This document shows, one piece after another, positions 45,406 to 50,610 of a stretch of 50,610 nucleotides of DNA. The position numbers and the translations under genes are program-made. The DNA is taken from positions 1 through 50,610 of the forward strand of contig WTIZ01000043.1 of the NCBI GenBank assembly GCA_011525035.1. The letters run 5' to 3'. The notes under the pieces were generated by a model. That model did not search any database. It worked only from the letters and a program-made list of their open reading frames with translations, and had not been told where the DNA came from. This stretch comes from Cryomorphaceae bacterium. Lineage in GTDB: Bacteria; Bacteroidota; Bacteroidia; Flavobacteriales; Schleiferiaceae. Each line of letters starts with the position of its first letter. Within the stretch, counting starts at the first letter, position 1.

Positions 45406-46655
45406 GAAAACTACTTCTACTCGCATTAAGCGGCATTTTATTGTGGAGTTGTGGTACGCAAAAGGCGACCGTACCTGAATGGATTGGTGCCAAACCTATC
45501 GATGCACGCCGCACCTATGTTTATGGAGTAGGCATGTCGTATATCAACCCAAATACTGCCTATCAACAAGCCGCTCGTTCAAATGCTTTGGCAGATTTAG
45601 CCGGTGAGGTGGAGAGCCAGGTTTTCGACGAAAGTCGTTTACTTCAAAAAGAAGATGTCGGTGGCTTTTCGTCATCGTTCAGTTCTCAAACGCTGACCAC
45701 CAGTCACATTAAGCTAGAAGGGTACGAACTCGTTGATACCTATTCGGATGAACTTAGATACTACGTTCTCTACAAGCTGGATTTGCCTCAGTTTTTAGAA
45801 GTGAAAGCCAAAAATGACGCGATAGCGATGGCCTACATCGACGGTAAACTTGAGATTACAGGCGATTCTGACAGACCCGCTGGCGATCGTTTTCAAGCGC
45901 TGGCAGATGCGCTTCAAAAAGCCTTCGACCGACAGCTACTTAAAGATCCGAAGTTCAAGATTGAACTAAATGCAAAGCTTATCAATGGCTTGAGAAGTAT
46001 TGAAAGCGATCTGTCAGGAAGCATTCTGCTGCCGGAAACCACAAATTACCTCGGGTTGCCGGATCAATTCTCAGCCGTCCTTCAACTCAGCGAGGAGGCA
46101 TTGAATACCGCAATTAAATTAACCTCTAGCTCGGGTAATTTTAGTTTTAACAGCGCATTGGGCTCCATACTTTGCGAGCACACCGGCCGCGAAAATGCCA
46201 TCATTTTAGAATGTCCACTAGATTTTAAACGCCTGCTTCCACAAAGCAGCCCACTGGTCCACCTTTGGTTGGAGGCAGCGAGTAACTGGAAGATCAGTGA
46301 GAGTCTATTCTTTCAGAACACATTGATACAGGTGGCTGCTCCCCGAGGACTACAAGGTGCGATTTCAGAATCTATTTCGAGCACCTTTAACACAAGCAAC
46401 GAGGCGCCTTTGGTCCTAGAATTCAAAGGAAATGAAACCACTGAACGGAACCTCGGAGACCGAACCAAACACATTATCTCAGGAAGTTTTGTACTTAAAA
46501 GTGCGAGCAATACAGTGCTATGGTCTAGTCAGCGACTGATGAAATTCGGAATAAGCACCAACCCAGCAGCTGCGAAACAAGCAGCATATGCAGAGTTTGA
46601 CAAAGACATCCGATTCTTTATTGTTCCGCAAATCGTTCGCAACCTAGGCTACTAA
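45402..46655 (+). CDS. LPP20-like lipoprotein
   Basis: The 417-residue protein has a lipobox (MRKLLLLALSGILLWSC, Cys17). An LPP20/FlgP-like domain follows in the first half, with YVYGVGMSYINPNTAYQQAARSNALADLAGEVES (about 40-73), the helix that typifies the family. The second half is a long beta-rich region without a match. It overlaps the preceding CsgG-like lipoprotein gene (ATGA). The related lipoprotein at 24175-24726 is shorter and unlinked. Role unknown; an envelope complex is inferred. Confidence 0.68.
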   Translation: MRKLLLLALSGILLWSCGTQKATVPEWIGAKPIDARRTYVYGVGMSYINPNTAYQQAARSNALADLAGEVESQVFDESRLLQKEDVGGFSSSFSSQTLTTSHIKLEGYELVDTYSDELRYYVLYKLDLPQFLEVKAKNDAIAMAYIDGKLEITGDSDRPAGDRFQALADALQKAFDRQLLKDPKFKIELNAKLINGLRSIESDLSGSILLPETTNYLGLPDQFSAVLQLSEEALNTAIKLTSSSGNFSFNSALGSILCEHTGRENAIILECPLDFKRLLPQSSPLVHLWLEAASNWKISESLFFQNTLIQVAAPRGLQGAISESISSTFNTSNEAPLVLEFKGNETTERNLGDRTKHIISGSFVLKSASNTVLWSSQRLMKFGISTNPAAAKQAAYAEFDKDIRFFIVPQIVRNLGY

Positions 46656-46657
46656 TT

Positions 46658-46675
46658 TCCTATGCACGCATAGGA
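46658..46675. promoter_or_regulatory. Palindrome upstream of the MarR gene, probable autoregulatory operator
   Basis: CCTATGC-AC-GCATAGG at 46659-46674 is a perfect 7-bp dyad, extended to 8 bp by the flanking T and A. It lies 20 nt before the MarR ATG and immediately after the preceding gene, the position and size of typical MarR binding sites (16-20 bp). Confidence 0.6.
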
Positions 46676-46695
46676 TTAATGTGTATATTCGGGAT

Positions 46696-47124
46696 ATGAA
46701 GCCCGAAAAAACCTTTGATTTCCATATTCGCAAAACTTGGATTCAGATATCCAAGATGTACAACGAACTGGTATCGGCACAGGGCCTTACGACATCTGTA
46801 GGCATGGCTCTTCTCAATATAGACATCAAGGAAGGCATTCGCTCCACTGCGTTAGGTCCTAAAATGGGTATGGAGAGTACCTCCTTAAGCCGGGTATTGA
46901 AGTCTATGGAAGCTCAAGGCCTTATCCATAAGGTTTCTGATCCCAACGATAAGAGATCTGTGGTTATTCGACTAACAGATGCTGGCATTTCGAAACGAAA
47001 CATCGCACGACGGGTTGTTCTCGATTTTAACCAGAGTATCGCGGAAAGGATTGGCGAAAAGCGTACACAGGAGTTTATTCATACTATGACGGAAATTGGC
47101 CATATCATTAGTGAACAGAAGTAG
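46696..47124 (+). CDS. MarR family transcriptional regulator
   Basis: The 142-residue winged-helix protein begins MKPEKTFDFHIRKTW (ATG at 46696; a GTG at 46681 would add five residues). It has a recognition region with GPKMGMESTSLSRVLKSMEAQGLI (about 55-78) followed by the wing DPNDKRSVVIRLTDAG. It resembles MarR proteins that, in flavobacteria, stand next to fatty-acid oxidation genes. Here the next genes are an InsA-like protein and acetyl-CoA synthetase, so acyl- or acetyl-CoA metabolism is a reasonable inferred target. A perfect palindrome lies 20 nt upstream. Confidence 0.87.
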   Translation: MKPEKTFDFHIRKTWIQISKMYNELVSAQGLTTSVGMALLNIDIKEGIRSTALGPKMGMESTSLSRVLKSMEAQGLIHKVSDPNDKRSVVIRLTDAGISKRNIARRVVLDFNQSIAERIGEKRTQEFIHTMTEIGHIISEQK

Positions 47125-47230
47125 TATCTGAGATTTGGTATACATTTTCCGCGCGGCAATATTGGCTTTTACCTATCCTAATAAGGTTCTCAAACTGTCG
47201 TTTTGGTTGAGTGAATTCGATGACCTAACT

Positions 47231-47263
47231 CCTAAAATAGGCTTGTTTTAATGACATTTTAGG
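47231..47263. repeat. Inverted repeat in the MarR-InsA-like spacer
   Basis: CCTAAAAT (47231-47238) and ATTTTAGG (47256-47263) are perfect complements 17 nt apart in an AT-rich, gene-free spacer of 292 bp (47125-47416). The rest of that spacer holds a weak -7-like TATCTTTA (47335-47342) and nothing else I can name. The repeat could be an operator for the neighbouring regulators. Confidence 0.4.
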
Positions 47264-47416
47264 GTTTAAACACTTCGTCAAAAGTGCATTCAAAATTATT
47301 TTGACTACTTCATTATCAGTTAATTAGAAATAGTTATCTTTAAAAGACAAGGTTAGAACACACACTTCGCGTGTAGGTCCAGGCTTTGTGAAATACCTAT
47401 ATACCGCCAGTATAAA

Positions 47417-47860
47417 ATGCCACAGGATAAACATTGTCCTAAATGCCACAGTCACAGCTATGTGAAGAGTGGAATTATCAAAGGACGTCAACGCTTTAAG
47501 TGCAAAGACTGCAATTATTATTTTACCGTGCAAAAGCTCGGTAAACGCATTGATAATTATTACGTCGTCAAAGCGCTTCAACTCTACGTAGAGGGAGTTA
47601 GTTTTAGAGAAATCGAAAGGATCTTAGGAGTTTCACATGTCAGTGTAATGAACTGGGTAAAAGCTTATGGTATTAAGCGTCCACTGCACCAAGAGAATCT
47701 GAGACCAAGCTATCAACTTCTCAACCATGATGAATTATCAGAATTCACTTCACACCCAGATAACTTGAATGGGCACGGAATGATTATCACTGAAGTAGGC
47801 GATAAGTTCATGGTAATCAAATGGAAAAATCAAAGAAAACCGCAGCTCGAGCAGTTTTAA
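47417..47860 (+). CDS. Stand-alone InsA-like zinc-ribbon/HTH protein, probable domesticated regulator
   Basis: The 147-residue protein resembles the N-terminal InsA part of IS1 transposases. It has a zinc ribbon with Cys7, Cys10, Cys29 and Cys32, then an HTH (about 55-85) with the pattern VEGVSFREIERILGVSHVSV. A tail of 60 residues of unknown fold follows. There is no DDE catalytic domain (InsB), no frameshift site and no terminal inverted repeats that I could find. It is 45 nt upstream of acs on the same strand. A regulator of acs is the likeliest role; this is an inference. A decayed IS1 remnant is the alternative. Confidence 0.75.
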   Translation: MPQDKHCPKCHSHSYVKSGIIKGRQRFKCKDCNYYFTVQKLGKRIDNYYVVKALQLYVEGVSFREIERILGVSHVSVMNWVKAYGIKRPLHQENLRPSYQLLNHDELSEFTSHPDNLNGHGMIITEVGDKFMVIKWKNQRKPQLEQF

Positions 47861-47905
47861 ATCTCTTCCCTATCGTATCTTCTTGGCCATACAAATCAAT
47901 GAGTT

Positions 47906-49810
47906 ATGAGCCACTATTTCTTAAATAGCTTCGAGAAATACGAGGAAGCTTACAAAGCCTCAGTAGATAACCCAGCTAAATTCTGGGAAGAAATCGCAGG
48001 TGAATTCACTTGGCAAAAGCCGTGGGATAAAACTCTGGAGTGGGAATTCAATACTCCCGATGTAAAGTGGTTCCAGGGCGGTGTCTTAAATATCACAGAG
48101 AATTGTTTGGACCGTCACCTCGAGGAGAGAGGCGATGATATTGCCTTGATTTGGGAACCGAATGACCCGAAGGAACAAGAGGTGCGCATGACCTTCACAG
48201 AATTGCATGCAGAAGTGTGTCGCTTTGCGAATGTTCTTAAAGCCAAAGGAGTAAAGAAGGGCGACCGTGTGGCTGTATATATGCCTATGGTGCCTGAACT
48301 TACCATTGGAGTGTTGGCCTGTGCTAGAATTGGTGCCGTACACTCTGTAGTATTCGCAGGATTCTCTTCTAATGCACTAGCCGATCGCATCAACGACAGC
48401 CAGTGTGTGTGCGTATTGACTTCCGACGGTATGTACCGTGGTGCTAAAGCATTGCCGGTAAAAACCACCGTTGACGAAGCCTTGAAAAACTGTACTTCTG
48501 TGGAGAGCGTGATCGTGGTGAAGCGCGACGGACGCGAGGTAGAAATGGTAGAAGGCCGTGACCACTGGTATGCAGAAGCAGCGGCCGAAGTGAGCGCAGA
48601 TTGTGCTCCTGAGCCTATGGACGCCGAAGATATGCTCTTCATCCTGTACACTTCTGGATCTACAGGTAAGCCTAAGGGTGTCGTTCACACGTGTGGCGGG
48701 TACATGGTCTATGCTGCCTACAGTTTCCAAAATGTATTCCAATATGAGCGCGGCGATGTGTACTGGTGTACGGCCGATGTGGGTTGGATTACAGGTCATA
48801 GTTACATCATCTACGGACCGCTGTTGAACGGTGCGACGACGATGATGTTTGAAGGTGTTCCAACTTGGCCAGATGCAGGTCGTTTTTGGGACGTTTGTGA
48901 TAAGTATAAGGTAAACCAATTTTATACTGCTCCAACGGCGATTCGAGCTTTGATGGCTTGTGGTGACGAATTCGTTGAGCGTGCAGATTTGAGCTCCCTG
49001 AAGGTCATTGGATCTGTAGGCGAGCCAATCAATGCCGAAGCATGGCACTGGTACGATCAGAAAGTTGGACACGGAAATTGTCCAATCGTAGATACATGGT
49101 GGCAAACCGAAACTGGAGGTATTATGATTTCTGGCTTAGGGGCACACAGCCCTCAACGCCCAACCTATGCGGGCCGTCCACTTCCAGGCATCCAACCTGT
49201 TCTTTTAGACGGCGACGGCAATGAAATCACAGGCGACGGTGTAGAAGGTTACTTGTGTGTGAAGCATCCATGGCCGTCTATGTTGCGTACGACTTATGGC
49301 GACCACGAGCGTTGTAAGAATGTATATTTCAGCAATTACGAGGGCCACTACTTTACAGGTGACGGCGCACGTCGCGAGGACGGAATGTTCCGCATCATTG
49401 GTCGTGTAGATGATGTGATCAACGTAAGTGGACACCGTTTCGGTACCGCAGAAATTGAAAATGCCATCAACGCTTCTTCCGTTGTTACAGAAAGTGCTGT
49501 AGTGGGTTACCCACACGACATTAAAGGTCAAGGCATCTATGCTTATGTGATTCTTGAAGAAGGCGATCATAATGCAGAAGAAGTTCGCAAGGCAATTGTT
49601 AGCACTTTGGTTGCTGAAATCGGCCCTATTGCGAAACCAGATGTCATTCAGATTGTACCTGGTCTACCAAAGACGCGTTCAGGAAAAATCATGCGTAGAA
49701 TACTTCGAAAAGTCGCTGAAGGAGATACCAGCAATCTCGGCGATACCTCCACCTTGTTAGACCCAAGTGTCGTCGAGATGATCAAACAAGGTGCGAATCA
49801 ATTGATGTGA
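47906..49810 (+). CDS. acs: Acetyl-CoA synthetase (acetate--CoA ligase)
   Basis: Activates acetate to acetyl-CoA through acetyl-AMP, allowing growth on acetate and recycling of overflow acetate. The 634-residue protein has the adenylate-forming P-loop YTSGSTGKPKG (about 248-258), the WWQTETGG motif (about 399-406) and the C-terminal catalytic Lys594 in SGKIMRR, which is the site acetylated in enzymes controlled by Pat. Length and motifs match AcsA. A weak terminator follows. The InsA-like gene precedes it by 45 nt and a MarR gene lies about 780 nt upstream. Confidence 0.97.
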   Translation: MSHYFLNSFEKYEEAYKASVDNPAKFWEEIAGEFTWQKPWDKTLEWEFNTPDVKWFQGGVLNITENCLDRHLEERGDDIALIWEPNDPKEQEVRMTFTELHAEVCRFANVLKAKGVKKGDRVAVYMPMVPELTIGVLACARIGAVHSVVFAGFSSNALADRINDSQCVCVLTSDGMYRGAKALPVKTTVDEALKNCTSVESVIVVKRDGREVEMVEGRDHWYAEAAAEVSADCAPEPMDAEDMLFILYTSGSTGKPKGVVHTCGGYMVYAAYSFQNVFQYERGDVYWCTADVGWITGHSYIIYGPLLNGATTMMFEGVPTWPDAGRFWDVCDKYKVNQFYTAPTAIRALMACGDEFVERADLSSLKVIGSVGEPINAEAWHWYDQKVGHGNCPIVDTWWQTETGGIMISGLGAHSPQRPTYAGRPLPGIQPVLLDGDGNEITGDGVEGYLCVKHPWPSMLRTTYGDHERCKNVYFSNYEGHYFTGDGARREDGMFRIIGRVDDVINVSGHRFGTAEIENAINASSVVTESAVVGYPHDIKGQGIYAYVILEEGDHNAEEVRKAIVSTLVAEIGPIAKPDVIQIVPGLPKTRSGKIMRRILRKVAEGDTSNLGDTSTLLDPSVVEMIKQGANQLM

Positions 49811-49836
49811 TTGTTCAAAATTTAACAATCTGTCAT
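49809..49836 (+). terminator. Weak rho-independent terminator after acs
   Basis: GATTGTT (49809-49815) and AACAATC (49824-49830) form a 7-bp stem with an 8-nt loop, followed by TGTCA and a T run. The stem overlaps the acs stop codon. It is AT-rich and so of moderate strength. Confidence 0.5.
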
Positions 49837-49885
49837 TTTTTAGACTAAATACCCGCAATTGCGCGTAAATGCTTGGCAGTAGAGA

Positions 49886-49893
49886 TACTTTTG
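49886..49893 (+). promoter_or_regulatory. -7 box of the lysA promoter
   Basis: TACTTTTG (49886-49893) is an exact TAnnTTTG match. TTG at 49859-49861 is a possible -33 element, although 24 nt away. The predicted start near 49898 leaves a 15-nt leader before the ATG at 49913. Confidence 0.5.
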
Positions 49894-49912
49894 CCCTGTA
49901 AAACACAGCGCA

Positions 49913-50610
49913 ATGACGAAATTTCCATTAAATGATGCAGCGAGTTGGGTAGAAGCCTACGGTTCCCCATTGTATGTCTATGATGCCAAAACCATCCGTG
50001 GTCAGTACTTCAGAATGAAGCACGCCTTTGACCAGGACATTGATGTAGACATCCACTACGCTTGTAAAGCATTAAACAACCTCAACATCCTAAAGCTCAT
50101 GCGCAGCCTAGGGGCAGGTTTAGATGCTGTTAGTTTGGGAGAAATTGAGTTGGGCTTGCGCGCAGGATTCCGACCAGATCAGATCCTTTTCACCCCTAAC
50201 GGTGTAGGTATCCACGAGATCAAAGAGGCAGTAGCCATCGGTGTTCAGATCAACATCGACAACCTAGAAACTCTGGAAGAATTTGCCAATGAATATGGCA
50301 ATACAGTACCTGTTTGTGTACGCATCAATCCTCACATCATGGCTGGTGGTAACGCGAAGATTTCTGTGGGCCACATCGACTCTAAATTCGGAATCTCTAT
50401 TCACCAAGTGCGCCACCTGCACCGCATCGTCAATAACATGGGACTGCACGTTCACGGCCTGCACATGCATACGGGTTCGGACATCTTGGACATCGATGCC
50501 TTCATGCGCGGAGCGAGCCTTTTGATGGATCTCGCACACGACTTCAAAGAGCTCACCTACATCGACTTCGGTTCTGGTTTCAAAGTGGGCTACCGTCCAG
50601 GAGAAGCCAC
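49913..50610 (+). CDS. lysA: Diaminopimelate decarboxylase, N-terminal part
   Basis: Last step of lysine synthesis, converting meso-diaminopimelate to lysine with pyridoxal phosphate; diaminopimelate is also a peptidoglycan precursor. The visible 232 residues begin MTKFPLNDAASWVEAYGSPL and show the PLP-binding YACKAL (Lys near 52), the HTGSD motif near 189 and the FGSGFKVGY phosphate-binding loop near 220. The frame is open to the window end, so the C-terminal half is missing from view. Family-typical length is about 400 residues. Confidence 0.92.
   Translation, partial: MTKFPLNDAASWVEAYGSPLYVYDAKTIRGQYFRMKHAFDQDIDVDIHYACKALNNLNILKLMRSLGAGLDAVSLGEIELGLRAGFRPDQILFTPNGVGIHEIKEAVAIGVQINIDNLETLEEFANEYGNTVPVCVRINPHIMAGGNAKISVGHIDSKFGISIHQVRHLHRIVNNMGLHVHGLHMHTGSDILDIDAFMRGASLLMDLAHDFKELTYIDFGSGFKVGYRPGEA

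Noticed and set aside
47125-47905. An active IS1 insertion sequence
   Set aside because: Only the InsA-like part is present. There is no InsB/DDE frame and I could not find flanking terminal repeats or a target duplication.
48377-49105. A 242-residue open frame antisense to acs, and similar long antisense frames in ftsH (34423-35118) and pcrA (7848-8348)
   Set aside because: They mirror codon bias of strongly conserved genes, have no promoter box, and their products look like translated noise.

Overview
The window is a chromosomal segment of a member of Bacteroidota, most likely order Flavobacteriales. The evidence is a fused str-S10 ribosomal operon with no tuf between fusA and rpsJ, promoter boxes of the Bacteroidota type (TTTG, about 19 nt, TAnnTTTG), no obvious Shine-Dalgarno sequences, a type IX secretion gene (porQ) plus a secreted protein with a type IX sorting domain, a DUF4290 gene and a flavobacterial-style Nudix/pyrE pair. 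The exact genus cannot be read from the sequence; a Schleiferiaceae/Cryomorphaceae-like marine lineage is a guess. No tRNA, rRNA, CRISPR array, prophage or intact insertion sequence was seen. Almost everything looks like compact core genome, with many 1-16 nt overlaps between genes.

Layout. 1-5736 (minus): rpsL-rpsG-fusA-rpsJ-rplC-rplD-rplW-rplB and the first codons of rpsS, driven by a near-consensus promoter at 5796-5826. 5921-10952 (plus): UvrD/PcrA helicase, DUF4290, murA and a TlpA-like thioredoxin, closed by a strong terminator. 10959-12778: grpE-dnaJ with an unusual perfect palindrome at the predicted start of transcription, then a terminator. 12825-17130: ABC ATPase and permease (NatAB type), an MscS channel and an orphan NtrC-like regulator without a DNA-binding domain. 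17134-18733: a 75-residue conserved protein and a MATE exporter. 18730-20757 (minus): an M3 metallopeptidase. 20805-24184: a copper P-type ATPase, a tiny metal-binding protein and a glycosyltransferase.

24175-30012 (minus): an LPP20-like lipoprotein, a YdeI/DUF1905-like protein, a di-haem peroxidase lipoprotein, RluD, a type IX cargo protein and a PASTA protein. 30061-31516 (plus): ddl and coaD. 31506-33511: Nudix (minus), pyrE (plus), birA (minus). 33498-38220 (plus): rsfS-ftsH, then LUD protein-cdsA-psd. 38221-43956 (minus): cmk, porQ, lon, an outer-membrane barrel and yaaA. 44035-46655 (plus): a TPR/CsgG-like lipoprotein and an LPP20-like lipoprotein. 46658-50610 (plus): a MarR regulator with its own palindrome, a stand-alone InsA-like zinc-ribbon/HTH protein, acetyl-CoA synthetase and the start of lysA.

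The best candidates for something under-described are: the domesticated InsA-like protein directly upstream of acs, in a region with two dyad elements; the lipoprotein pair at 44035-46655; the grpE palindrome; and a recurring promoter geometry in which the -7 box lies 4-5 nt before the ATG, predicting leaderless mRNAs. No defence system or other clearly new multigene system is visible. All promoter, operator and terminator calls were made by eye.
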